Shown in pieces: positions 29,331-37,634 of a stretch of DNA of 64,000 nt. Position 1 is the first letter of the stretch, and each line of letters starts with the position of its first letter. Source of the stretch: Enterobacteriaceae bacterium UBA2655 (GTDB lineage: Bacteria > Pseudomonadota > Gammaproteobacteria > Enterobacterales > Enterobacteriaceae); contig DENB01000029.1 in assembly GCA_002359495.1 (NCBI GenBank), forward strand, positions 24,296 through 88,295. The letters are read 5' to 3'. Made by a program: the position numbers and the translations under genes. A model generated the notes under the pieces. That model was not told where the DNA came from. It ran no database searches and saw only the letters and a list, made by a program, of their open reading frames with translations.

Positions 29331-30476
29331 ATGTCAGACGAAAGTGATGTAGAAAAAACCGAAGAACCCACCCCCCATCGACGCGCCAAAGCGCGTGAAG
29401 AAGGTCAGATTCCACGTTCGAAGGAATTAACCTCGCTCATGATGTTGTTGGTGGGTTGGGCGCTGATCGTTTTCGGCGGCGAGCGGATGATCGGCCAGCT
29501 GCTGCAACTGCTGCATAACGGCCTGAATTTCGATCGCGGTCTGCTGCTGGATAACGGCGCGGCGGCGCGACGGATTTTCGGCCTGTTTACAGCGGCTGCT
29601 TTTGCCGTCGCCCCGGTTTTACTGGGTCTGTTTATTACCGCCATCGCCTCGCCCATCCTGCTGGGCGGACTCTATTTTAGCGCGAAGCCGCTGAGTATGG
29701 ATTTTAAACGCCTCAACCCGCTGGCGGGTTTCAAACGCATGTTTTCGACTCAGGTGGTGTCCGAACTGGTCAAAAGCCTGTCGAAAGCGGTGCTGGTGGG
29801 CATCGCCTGCGCGCTGTTTATTTTCAGTAATAAGCTGGCGCTGCTTCAGCTGATTGATCAGCCTCTGCCGGTCGCGTTTCGCCATGCCGGAACGCTGATC
29901 TCAGGCTGCCTGCTGGTGGTAATCCTGACGTTGATCCCGCTGGTCGGCTACGACGTGTTTTATCAGGTGATGAGCAACCTGAAAAAGCTGCGCATGAGCC
30001 GCCAGGAGATCCGCGATGAATTTAAACAGCAGGAGGGCGACCCGCACGTTAAAGGGCGCATCCGACAGCTACAGCGCGCCGCCGCTCGCCAGCGCATGAT
30101 GGCCGACGTGCCGCGCGCCGACGTGATCGTCAACAACCCGACGCACTATGCCGTGGCGCTCAGCTACAAAGAGGGCGCGATGGCCGCACCGACGCTGCTG
30201 GCGAAAGGCGCCGGCGAAGTCGCGTTACGCATCCGCGAGGCGGCGGCGGAACATGGCGTGCCGATGCTGGAGGCGCCGCCGCTGGCGCGCGCGCTCTATC
30301 GCCATTGCGAAATCGGCGAACAGATCCCGGCGGCGTTATACAGCGCCGTTGCCGAAGTGCTGGCCTGGGTCTACGGCCTGAAACGCTGGCGCAAAGGCAA
30401 CGGCGCGCTTCCCAAAAAACCTGAAAATCTTCCGGTGCCTGCCGCACTGGACTTTGCACAAGAGAGTCACGAGTGA
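29331..30476 (+). CDS. flhB: Flagellar export switch protein FlhB
   Basis: Inner-membrane export-gate protein whose self-cleavage changes substrate class after hook completion. The 381 residues (E. coli 382) have the conserved N-terminus EKTEEPTPHRRAKAREEGQIPRS, four transmembrane helices, and the autocleavage site NPTHYAVAL near residue 268 (cut between Asn and Pro). The FliK-interacting cytoplasmic domain follows. It overlaps flhA by 4 bases and lies 76 bases after cheZ. Confidence 0.98.
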   Translation: MSDESDVEKTEEPTPHRRAKAREEGQIPRSKELTSLMMLLVGWALIVFGGERMIGQLLQLLHNGLNFDRGLLLDNGAAARRIFGLFTAAAFAVAPVLLGLFITAIASPILLGGLYFSAKPLSMDFKRLNPLAGFKRMFSTQVVSELVKSLSKAVLVGIACALFIFSNKLALLQLIDQPLPVAFRHAGTLISGCLLVVILTLIPLVGYDVFYQVMSNLKKLRMSRQEIRDEFKQQEGDPHVKGRIRQLQRAAARQRMMADVPRADVIVNNPTHYAVALSYKEGAMAAPTLLAKGAGEVALRIREAAAEHGVPMLEAPPLARALYRHCEIGEQIPAALYSAVAEVLAWVYGLKRWRKGNGALPKKPENLPVPAALDFAQESHE

Positions 30477-32578
30477 TGGCTAATCTCGCCACCAAACTCC
30501 GGTTACCGGATTTTAAAAAGACGCAATGGCAAATGCTGGCCGGTCCGATCCTGATCATGACCATCATGGCCATGATGATCCTGCCCCTGCCGACCTTTGT
30601 TCTGGATCTGCTGTTTACCTTCAATATCGTGCTGTCGCTGATGATATTGATGGTCGCCATGTTTACGCAAAACACGCTGGAATTTTCCGCCTTCCCCACC
30701 GTGCTGCTGTTCGCCACGCTGCTGCGCCTGGCGCTGAACATCGCCTCTACCCGCATTATCCTGATGCACGGGCATACCGGCGAAGGCGCCGCCGGCCATG
30801 TGATCGATGCGTTCGGCCACTTCCTGGTCGGCGGCAATTTCGCCATCGGCATCGTGGTCTTTATCATTTTGATCATTATTAACTTCATGGTCATCACCAA
30901 AGGCGCCGGGCGTATCGCCGAAGTAGGCGCTCGCTTTGTGCTGGACGGGATGCCCGGCAAACAGATGGCGATCGACGCCGATTTAAATGCGGGGCTGATT
31001 GGCGAAGAGGAAGCGAGACGCCGTCGTCTCGAGGTGACGCAGGAGTCCGATTTCTACGGCTCGATGGACGGCGCCAGTAAATTTGTGCGCGGCGACGCCA
31101 TCGCCGGAATGCTGATCATGGCCATTAACGTGATCGGCGGGCTGTTAATCGGCATTCTGCAACACGACATGACCTTCGCCCAGGCGGGAGAAACCTATAC
31201 GCTGTTAACCATCGGCGACGGTCTGGTCGCGCAGATCCCGGGGCTGGTGATCTCCACCGCCGCGGGCGTTATCGTCACGCGCGTCGCGACGGAACAGGAC
31301 GCGGGCGAACAGATGGTGAGCCAACTGTTCAACAACCCGCGCGTTATGGTGCTGGCGGCCTGCGTGGTCGGCCTGCTGGGGATGATCCCCGGCATGCCGA
31401 ACTTCGTTTTTCTGCTGTTCACCGCCGCCCTGCTGGCGGCCGCCTGGTGGGTGCGCGGCCGTCAAATGGAAGGCGCGCTGACGGGCGCGCCGAGCCGGAG
31501 CCATAAAGCGGCCCTGCTGCCGGAAGAGCAGGCGGCGCAGGTAACGGAAGCCTCCTGGTCCGATGTGCAGCACGAAGATGTGCTGGGGCTGGAGGTCGGC
31601 TACCGCCTGATCCCCATGGTCGACAGCGAACAAAAAGGACAGCTGCTGACCCGTATTCGCGGCATTCGCAAAAAGCTGGCGCAGGAGATGGGCTTTCTGC
31701 CGCCGACGATACACATTCGCGACAATCTGGATCTGGCGCCGACGCAGTACCGCATCCTGCTGAAAGGCGTCGAGCTGGGTCGCGGGGAGACGCAGCCTGA
31801 ACGCTGGATGGCGATCGATCCCGGCTGCGCAGAAGGGGAACTGGCGGGCGTGCCCTGCCAGGAACCCGCGTTTGGACTGCCGGCGGTCTGGATTGACGAG
31901 GTGCTGCGTGAAAAAGCCCAGACGCTGGGCTATACCGTGGTCGATCCCAGCTCGGTTATCGCCACCCACCTGAACCATCTGATTACGCTACACATCGACG
32001 AGCTGTTCGGTCGTCAGGAAGCCCAGCAGCTGCTGGATCGTCTCACCAAAGAGATGCCGAAGCTGGTGGAAGATCTGATCCCCGCCGTAATTTCGCTTAC
32101 TACCTTCCATAAGGTTCTGCAAAATCTGCTGGCCGAGCGCGTGCCGGTGCGCGATATCCGCACTATTCTGGACGCGCTGGCCGAGCACGCCGGCACCCTG
32201 ACCGATCCAGACGAACTGACCGCGCAGGTGCGTATTCAGCTTGGACGGGCGATCACCCAGCAGTGGTTCCCGGGCAACGGCGAGATTGAGGTAATTGGTC
32301 TGGATCTGACGCTGGAAAGATTGCTGATCCAGGCGGTGCAAAGCAGCGGAGCGATAGAACCTGGCGTGGCCGAAACCATTATGCGCCAGACGGAAAAAGC
32401 CGTTATGCAGCAGGAAGCGCTCGGCTTGCCGGCGGTGCTGCTGGTCAATCATGCCCTGCGCTTTATGCTTTCCCGTTTCCTGCGTCGCGCCTGGCCGCAG
32501 CTGGCGGTGCTCTCCAGCCAGGAGATCAGCCGCAACCGCACGGTGAAAATGACCCATGTGATTGGCGGCAAAGAGTGA
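30473..32578 (+). CDS. flhA: Flagellar export gate protein FlhA
   Basis: Large export-gate component forming a nonameric cytoplasmic ring that binds chaperone-substrate complexes. The 701 residues (E. coli 692) show eight transmembrane helices in the first ~330 residues. Family motifs include TVLLFATLLRLALNIASTR, FVITKGAGRIAEVGARFVLDGMPGKQ written here in shorter blocks, and GLVAQIPGLVISTAAG. The C-terminal domain carries GLPAVWI and HLN-containing segments. A slightly longer linker explains the extra length. It overlaps flhB and flhE by 4 bases each. Confidence 0.98.
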   Translation: MMANLATKLRLPDFKKTQWQMLAGPILIMTIMAMMILPLPTFVLDLLFTFNIVLSLMILMVAMFTQNTLEFSAFPTVLLFATLLRLALNIASTRIILMHGHTGEGAAGHVIDAFGHFLVGGNFAIGIVVFIILIIINFMVITKGAGRIAEVGARFVLDGMPGKQMAIDADLNAGLIGEEEARRRRLEVTQESDFYGSMDGASKFVRGDAIAGMLIMAINVIGGLLIGILQHDMTFAQAGETYTLLTIGDGLVAQIPGLVISTAAGVIVTRVATEQDAGEQMVSQLFNNPRVMVLAACVVGLLGMIPGMPNFVFLLFTAALLAAAWWVRGRQMEGALTGAPSRSHKAALLPEEQAAQVTEASWSDVQHEDVLGLEVGYRLIPMVDSEQKGQLLTRIRGIRKKLAQEMGFLPPTIHIRDNLDLAPTQYRILLKGVELGRGETQPERWMAIDPGCAEGELAGVPCQEPAFGLPAVWIDEVLREKAQTLGYTVVDPSSVIATHLNHLITLHIDELFGRQEAQQLLDRLTKEMPKLVEDLIPAVISLTTFHKVLQNLLAERVPVRDIRTILDALAEHAGTLTDPDELTAQVRIQLGRAITQQWFPGNGEIEVIGLDLTLERLLIQAVQSSGAIEPGVAETIMRQTEKAVMQQEALGLPAVLLVNHALRFMLSRFLRRAWPQLAVLSSQEISRNRTVKMTHVIGGKE

Positions 32579-32976
32579 GGCGGTTCATTCTGACAGGTCT
32601 GTTCGGGCTGCTGTTTCCGCTGGCGGCTTCGGCGGCCGGCGGCGCCTGGAGCGGCTATTCCGTCGGCGGCACGCTGAGCGTCGGTCATCAGACGTTAACC
32701 AGCCGGCCGCTGGCCGCCGCCCTGCCCGCTACGGCCGAACTACATCATATCGCCTGGCGCATCAGTCTGCTCTCGCCGCCGCCGCCGGGGTTACAAATTA
32801 AGCTGTGCAGCCAGCAGCGCTGCCTGCCGCTGCCCACGCTCGTCGGCCAGCGCGACGACCCGGCGCCCCTGACCGCGCAGGGTCCTTTCTATTTCGTCTA
32901 TTCGGTGGAGAGCCTCGGCGCGCTTTTACCGCCGCTTAACGTGGTAAAAAACCAGCTTACGCTCAATTACCGGTAA
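32575..32976 (+). CDS. flhE: Flagellar protein FlhE
   Basis: Periplasmic protein found in enterobacterial flagellar loci; proposed to limit proton leakage through the export apparatus. The 133 residues begin with GTG inside the flhA stop and carry a signal peptide (MRRFILTGLFGLLFPLAASAA). The mature part contains GAWSGYSVGGTLSVG near its start and paired cysteines in KLCSQQRCLPLP. Length and position after flhA match E. coli (130 residues). It is the last gene of the plus-strand fliE-cheRBYZ-flhBAE block. Confidence 0.93.
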   Translation: MRRFILTGLFGLLFPLAASAAGGAWSGYSVGGTLSVGHQTLTSRPLAAALPATAELHHIAWRISLLSPPPPGLQIKLCSQQRCLPLPTLVGQRDDPAPLTAQGPFYFVYSVESLGALLPPLNVVKNQLTLNYR

Positions 32977-33022
32977 TCAGCGCGTTACGCAGCGGTAATA
33001 ACAGCGCGGGGAGGAGAGGTTC

Positions 33023-33050
33023 AGGCTATTTTGCTAAATCAAAATAGCCT
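33023..33050. terminator. Hairpin between convergent flhE and fliT
   Basis: A perfect 11-bp stem (AGGCTATTTTG at 33023-33033 with its complement at 33040-33050) and a 6-base loop lie between the convergent genes. Neither side has a long T run, but the AT-rich stem base and the position suggest a shared transcript end. Confidence 0.6.
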
Positions 33051-33060
33051 GTAAGGGGGT

Positions 33061-33399
33061 TTAATGTATAGCTGAAATAAATTTCGAAGCGTAAGCCTGA
33101 CGGCATTTTTTCCCTGAATTCAGCGTTTGTAGCTCGTTCTTTAAAACGCCAAGCCGTTTTTCCAGCGATTTATTAATCTCATCCTCATTTTCAATCAGAC
33201 GGGTTAACAGCGCGGCGACCTTTTCTTTTTCATCAGGCGCCATCTCGCCATGCTGATTTTCGATCAGGTTGCTTAACTGAAAAATATAGACCTGCGCTAA
33301 CTCGATAAACTCATCCCACTGCCCCTGCCTTATTTTATCCAGCAGGTTAACATTCAATTGATAAATATTTTCGTAACGTTCAGATAATGTAGTAATCAT
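33061..33399 (-). CDS. fliT: Flagellar export chaperone FliT
   Basis: Chaperone for the filament cap FliD that also restrains FlhDC activity in Salmonella. The 112 residues (E. coli 121) are mostly helical, beginning MITTLSERYENIYQLNVNLLDKIRQGQWDEFIELAQVY in shorter conserved blocks such as GQWDEFIELAQVY near residue 27, which is the family hallmark. It lies 6 bases after fliS in the fliDST operon. FliT is poorly conserved, but position and motif make the call firm. Confidence 0.92.
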   Translation of the reverse strand: MITTLSERYENIYQLNVNLLDKIRQGQWDEFIELAQVYIFQLSNLIENQHGEMAPDEKEKVAALLTRLIENEDEINKSLEKRLGVLKNELQTLNSGKKCRQAYASKFISAIH

Positions 33400-33405
33400 T
33401 TTTCC

Positions 33406-33798
33406 CTATATTCCTCTGGGTTCGATCTCTTTCCATGTAGTCGCAAGGTCTTTCAATAATTGAATGACATGAGGAAGCCGGGCGGGGTCGTTGCGTAGGT
33501 TCGCTTCCAGCAGCGTACGCGACATATAATCATAAAGCCGCTCAAGGTCCTGCGCTATCTCCCGGCCTTTTTCATGGTCCAGGGCCGCCCGTAGCCCGTT
33601 GTCGATGATATTGATCGCCCTGGATATCATCTCTCCGCGCCGGGCGACCTGACCATTTTCAAAATAGATAGTGGCACGCAGCACCGCATTCAGGGCTCCA
33701 TCAAACAGCATTACGATAAGCTGATGCGGCGATGCCCCCGCCAGTTGATTTTCAAGGTCAACCCGGTGATAGGCATGATTTCCCTGATTCGAGTACAT
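33406..33798 (-). CDS. fliS: Flagellin export chaperone FliS
   Basis: Binds the C-terminal helix of FliC in the cytosol, prevents premature polymerisation and directs it to FlhA. The 130 residues (E. coli 136) are all-helical, with the family signature ASPHQLIVMLFDGAL near residue 22, followed by RRGEMISRAINIIDNGLRAAL and YDYMSRTLLEANLRND. It is the middle gene of fliDST. All conserved contact regions are present. Confidence 0.97.
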   Translation of the reverse strand: MYSNQGNHAYHRVDLENQLAGASPHQLIVMLFDGALNAVLRATIYFENGQVARRGEMISRAINIIDNGLRAALDHEKGREIAQDLERLYDYMSRTLLEANLRNDPARLPHVIQLLKDLATTWKEIEPRGI

Positions 33799-33860
33799 AA
33801 AAACTCCCGTAATAGGCAGGAGGTCTGCGTCTCCTGCCGGATAAGTGGATGGTTAACCCA

Positions 33861-35336
33861 TTACACTGAAGCCAGAATCGAAGAGAGCTGCGAGCTCAGG
33901 TTGTTGAGCGTCGACATGGTGCCGTCAAGGTTCTGGAACTGTACGCGGTAGCGTTCGACATCGGCATCGATAAGTCTTTGCGTTCTGGCTATTTGGTCAT
34001 CCATAAGCTCGACCTGATCGTCCAGCCCATCAGTGGTACTCTTAATCAGGCCATCGGTGTGGGTGTCAGGCTCGCCAACATATTTATTGATGATGTCCTT
34101 AAGCGAGGTAGCGACGCCGTCGTTTTCTCCGGTGCCGGTAAAGAGATCGGCAATGCTTTCCGGGTTGTCGGCGATCGCCTCATCCAGCTTGCTCTCGTCC
34201 AGCGTCATCTTGCCGGTCGCCGCATCGATTTTAATGCCGATATCCGCCAGCGCGCTGAAGTCGCCTTCGCCGCCGTTATAGGAGCCGTTGACCGCGGCGC
34301 GGAACTCGCCCACCATCGAACGCAGCATGGAATCGCCCATCAGCGCGCCGTTCTGGTTGCTCTGAAGCGACATCTGATCGTCCTGCAGGCCGGAATTATC
34401 ATTCGGCACATATTTGCTGGCGGAGGTGGTCAGCGACAACAGCGCGTTATATTTATCGACGAAATCCTTGATGTCCGTTTTGATCACCGAGGTATCCGGC
34501 GTCAGCGTTAGCTCTTCCGATTTAGGTTTCCCGTCATCATCCAGCTCGGAAACCGACTGCAAATTCAACGTTACGCCCGAAATAATATCGGAGATATTAT
34601 TCGAAGAACGGGTGTATTGACTGCCATCAACGGTCAGTTTGGCGTCCTGCGCAGCGGTCACCTGCAACATGGCATCGCCGTTGTCATTCGCTCCGCCGAC
34701 GTCGGTATTGCCGCCATGCGAGGTATTCAGAATACTGCCGAGCTTGTCGTCGCCCGTTACGCTCACCGACATTTCACCTGCGCTGCCGGTGCTTTTCGAA
34801 CTTAGCACCAGCTGATAGCCGTCATCAGTGCGCTGTACCGACGCAGTCACGTCGCCGTCTTGCTTGTTGATGGCTTTAGCGATTTGATCCAGCGAGGTTT
34901 GGTCATCGGCCAGCTCAACGCTGGTGGTCTTGCCGTCGCCGGTGGTAATAGTGACGGTGCGCGTGCCGCGGGTGGTGTCGCCCAGCGCTTTATCAGAGCT
35001 GTCAAAGCCCTGAGTCTTTAGCTTATGCGCGGCCGCCAGCTGGTTCACAGTCACTGAGTGGCTGTCAGCCGTCGCGTCGGTGGTGGCGGTGGCGTTAAAA
35101 GCTTTGTTGCTGCTGACCTTCAGAGTATTGAAGGCATCGCCGCTCAACGCCTTGACGCTGGACTGTAAGGCGGACATGGCGCTGGAAATTTGGCCCCAGG
35201 CGGAAAGTTTTGCCTTATAGCTGGCCTGCATGATGGCATAAGGCTGCAGGCGGGTTTGTTCGCCTGCTTTAATCTGATCAAGCATACCCGCTGTATCGAT
35301 ACCGGAACCAATACCTAAGGATGACATCGTAGCCAT
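33861..35336 (-). CDS. fliD: Flagellar filament cap protein FliD
   Basis: Secreted capping protein that inserts flagellin at the growing tip. The 491 residues are a little longer than E. coli FliD (468). The N-terminus (MATMSSLGIGSGIDTAGML) and the helical C-terminus are conserved, and the exposed central domain is variable as usual. A ribosome site AGGAG precedes the ATG, and a sigma-28 promoter lies 54 bases upstream. It is divergent from fliC, as in E. coli and Salmonella. Confidence 0.97.
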   Translation of the reverse strand: MATMSSLGIGSGIDTAGMLDQIKAGEQTRLQPYAIMQASYKAKLSAWGQISSAMSALQSSVKALSGDAFNTLKVSSNKAFNATATTDATADSHSVTVNQLAAAHKLKTQGFDSSDKALGDTTRGTRTVTITTGDGKTTSVELADDQTSLDQIAKAINKQDGDVTASVQRTDDGYQLVLSSKSTGSAGEMSVSVTGDDKLGSILNTSHGGNTDVGGANDNGDAMLQVTAAQDAKLTVDGSQYTRSSNNISDIISGVTLNLQSVSELDDDGKPKSEELTLTPDTSVIKTDIKDFVDKYNALLSLTTSASKYVPNDNSGLQDDQMSLQSNQNGALMGDSMLRSMVGEFRAAVNGSYNGGEGDFSALADIGIKIDAATGKMTLDESKLDEAIADNPESIADLFTGTGENDGVATSLKDIINKYVGEPDTHTDGLIKSTTDGLDDQVELMDDQIARTQRLIDADVERYRVQFQNLDGTMSTLNNLSSQLSSILASV

Positions 35337-35389
35337 TAAATTCTCCTGTTCAGGATGTAGAGTGCATTACATGGATGGTTATTTATTAG

Positions 35390-35416
35390 CTATCGGTTCA
35401 GATAATAAAAAGTTTA
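35390..35416 (-). promoter_or_regulatory. Sigma-28 (FliA) promoter of fliDST
   Basis: On the minus strand TAAACTTT (35409-35416), an 11-base spacer and ACCGATAG (35390-35397) match the enterobacterial sigma-28 consensus TAAAGTTT-N11-GCCGATAA at 7 of 8 and 6 of 8 positions. The spacing to the fliD start is normal for a late flagellar promoter. Confidence 0.85.
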
Positions 35417-35624
35417 ATCAGTTCTCCGTTTACAGGCAATGATATCTCCCGGCGAAACCATTCCCTTGCGCTTTTTACCCAATCGAGGCGCGTCGGTTTT
35501 TTAAACTATCTAGTTACATAAGATTAATTGCGATAAATAGCTGCATTTATGTCGGCTATTTATAACCTAAACCGCATCCCACTATTTTGATTCGCGCTCT
35601 GGCTAAAAAAATTCAAAAAATAAT

Positions 35625-35651
35625 TTCAGTGAATTTCGCTGACGCCGATTA
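35625..35651 (+). promoter_or_regulatory. Candidate sigma-28 promoter of fliC
   Basis: GCCGATTA (35644-35651) matches the sigma-28 -10 element at 7 of 8 positions. The element at the right distance upstream, TTCAGTGA, fits the -35 consensus only at 4 of 8. Position about 90 bases before fliC gives a 5' leader of plausible length. Confidence 0.6.
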
Positions 35652-35738
35652 CTTAGTTATGCGAACCAAACGGCGCATTACTGAATCGCTCTGCAACAAT
35701 GCTGCAGCGTCTTCCCAAAATATAAAAAGGTAATTTTA

Positions 35739-36839
35739 ATGTCTCAAGTTATTAATACCAACTCGCTGAGCCTGGTTGCTCAGAACAACCTGAATAAATC
35801 ACAGTCTTCACTGGGCACCGCTATTCAGCGCCTCTCTTCCGGCCTGCGTATCAACAGCGCGAAAGATGACGCCGCCGGCCAGGCGATCAGCAACCGTTTC
35901 ACCGCCAGCATCACTGGTCTGACCCAGGCGTCACGCAACGCCAACGACGGTATCTCAATCGCGCAGACCACTGAAGGCGCGCTGAACGAAGTCAACGACA
36001 ACCTGCAGAACATCCGTCGTCTGGTGGTTCAGGCGCAGAACGGCACCAACTCAGAAACTGACCGTCAGTCTATCCAGGATGAGATCGACGCGCGTCTGGA
36101 TGAAATCAACCGTATCTCTGAACAGACCGAATTTAACGGCGTGAAAGTACTGAGCGCCGATCAGACGCTGACCATTCAGGTTGGCGCTAACGACGGTCAG
36201 ACTATCGATATCAACCTGAGCAAAATGGACTCCAATACTCTGGGCCTGGATAACTTCAAAGTAGCAAGCGGTTTGACTGCGGTTCATGATGGTGATGTTT
36301 ACGCTGATTCAACGGGTAGTACTGCCACTATCGATCTGGATGCTGCGAAGGAAGCTGCGTTCGGCAGTGAGGGCAGCGGCGAAATTTACAAAACCGTTGA
36401 TAGCACTGGCGCCGAGGTTTATGTCGCTATCGGTAAAGATTCAGCGGGTTCCGATGTTTCCGTTACTCTTACTCCGAGCTTCAGCGCAGGCACTAACGGC
36501 GAAGCGGACTCGGTTACCTGGGCTAAAGGCGCTGATTACACCCCGGCGGCAGACGATCTGCCTACCAATGACCCGCTGTCGACCATTGACGCTGCGCTGT
36601 CACAGGTAGACGAACTGCGTTCCGGTCTGGGTGCCGCCCAGAACCGCTTCGACTCAGTGATCAGTAACCTGAACAGCACCGTGAACAACCTGTCAGAATC
36701 ACGCTCTCGTATCCTGGATGCGGACTTCGCTTCTGAAGTTTCCAATATGAGCCGCGCGAACATCCTGCAGCAGGCAGGCGTGACCGTGCTGGCCCAGGCG
36801 AACCAGGTGCCGCAGAACGTACTGTCTCTGCTGCGTTAA
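35739..36839 (+). CDS. fliC: Flagellin FliC
   Basis: Filament subunit exported through the flagellum. The 366 residues keep the conserved D0/D1 ends: N-terminal MSQVINTNSLSLVAQNNLNK and the RLSSGLRINSAKDDAAGQA segment, and C-terminal RSRILDADFASEVSNMSRA to VPQNVLSLLR. The variable centre (about residues 180-285) is short, Ser/Thr-rich and acidic, so the outer D2/D3 region is much reduced against E. coli K-12 flagellin (498). The surface-exposed Ser/Thr residues are possible targets of the GT41 enzyme at 9326-12682. It is followed by a strong terminator. Confidence 0.98.
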   Translation: MSQVINTNSLSLVAQNNLNKSQSSLGTAIQRLSSGLRINSAKDDAAGQAISNRFTASITGLTQASRNANDGISIAQTTEGALNEVNDNLQNIRRLVVQAQNGTNSETDRQSIQDEIDARLDEINRISEQTEFNGVKVLSADQTLTIQVGANDGQTIDINLSKMDSNTLGLDNFKVASGLTAVHDGDVYADSTGSTATIDLDAAKEAAFGSEGSGEIYKTVDSTGAEVYVAIGKDSAGSDVSVTLTPSFSAGTNGEADSVTWAKGADYTPAADDLPTNDPLSTIDAALSQVDELRSGLGAAQNRFDSVISNLNSTVNNLSESRSRILDADFASEVSNMSRANILQQAGVTVLAQANQVPQNVLSLLR

Positions 36840-36862
36840 TCGCCCCGCTCGTTGTTCTGTCG

Positions 36863-36888
36863 CCCCGCCCTCACCGGCGGGGTTTTTT
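36863..36888 (+). terminator. Intrinsic terminator of fliC
   Basis: CCCCGCC (36863-36869) pairs with GGCGGGG (36876-36882) across a 6-base loop, and six T residues follow immediately. It begins 24 bases after the fliC stop, consistent with a monocistronic, highly expressed gene. Confidence 0.93.
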
Positions 36889-37067
36889 ATTGCCTGTAAA
36901 TCGCGCCGGCCCGCCGGGAGGCGGATAGCAGGCGGCGACCGGGACGGCGTGACAATGCATCCGCGAGGCACCAAAGGTTGAAAGCAATGAGCTTGATAAA
37001 AGGAACACACGAAAAAGGGAAAATGCAGCGGCGGGAACTGAGGCTGGAACGGCGTCGGGAAAGGATA

Positions 37068-37098
37068 ACGAACCCGACAGACGCACCGTCAGGTTCGT
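37068..37098 (-). terminator. Possible terminator of the mot-che operon
   Basis: ACGAACC (37068-37074) and GGTTCGT (37092-37098) form a stem, extended inward by GAC/GTC with one mismatch. It stands just beyond the cheW stop on the minus strand. The T tract is short and interrupted. Confidence 0.45.
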
Positions 37099-37114
37099 GA
37101 AAAAATCAGAAGGA

Positions 37115-37621
37115 TTATGCCGGCTCCATCTCGGCAATCTGTTCGACAATCTCCATTTCCGCGCTGTTCAGCAGTTTTTCGATATCGACCAGAATCAGCA
37201 TACGCTCCTCCACCGTCCCCAGACCCAGCAGGTATTTAGTGGAAAGCGTGGTGGAAAAGTCAGGCGCAGGCTTAATCTGTTCGCTTTTCAGCGAGAGCAC
37301 GTCCGACACGCCGTCAACCACAATGCCCACTACCCGGTCGTTCAGGTTCAGGACAATGGTGACCGTCCGGTCGTCAATGGTGGCGGAGGACAGCTGGAAC
37401 TTGATGCGCAGATCGATCACCGGAACAATCACGCCCCGCAGGTTGGTGACGCCGGCAATAAAGGCGGGCGTATTGGCGATACGGGTGACGCGATCGTAGC
37501 CGCGGATCTCCTGCACCTTTAAAATTTCAATGCCGTACTCTTCAGCCCCAAGCGTAAAAACCAGATACTCCTGGCCTTCGGCGCCCTCTACAGCCTGTTT
37601 ATCTGTTTCAGAAAAATGCAT
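37115..37621 (-). CDS. cheW: Chemotaxis coupling protein CheW
   Basis: Scaffold that joins CheA to chemoreceptors in the polar array. The 168 residues (E. coli 167) form a CheW-type SH3-like double domain, with [22 protein letters not shown], the receptor-binding [16 protein letters not shown] and [13 protein letters not shown] motifs. It is the last gene of flhDC-motAB-cheAW, 13 bases after cheA. Unlike E. coli, no receptor genes or cheRBYZ follow it. Confidence 0.98.
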   Translation of the reverse strand: MHFSETDKQAVEGAEGQEYLVFTLGAEEYGIEILKVQEIRGYDRVTRIANTPAFIAGVTNLRGVIVPVIDLRIKFQLSSATIDDRTVTIVLNLNDRVVGIVVDGVSDVLSLKSEQIKPAPDFSTTLSTKYLLGLGTVEERMLILVDIEKLLNSAEMEIVEQIAEMEPA

Positions 37622-37634
37622 ATCTCTACCTCAA

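Larger units (their letters stand above)
35337..35738. other. Divergent fliD-fliC control region
   Basis: A 402-base AT-rich spacer with no credible gene. It contains the sigma-28 promoter of fliD (35390-35416, minus) and a candidate sigma-28 promoter for fliC (35625-35651, plus). The fliC ribosome site AAAAGG lies close to 35727-35732. Confidence 0.7.

Noticed and set aside
30160-32557. Minus-strand reading frames of up to 266 codons opposite flhB and flhA
   Set aside because: The opposite strand carries complete, conserved flhB and flhA; the antisense products are compositionally biased and unlike any family.
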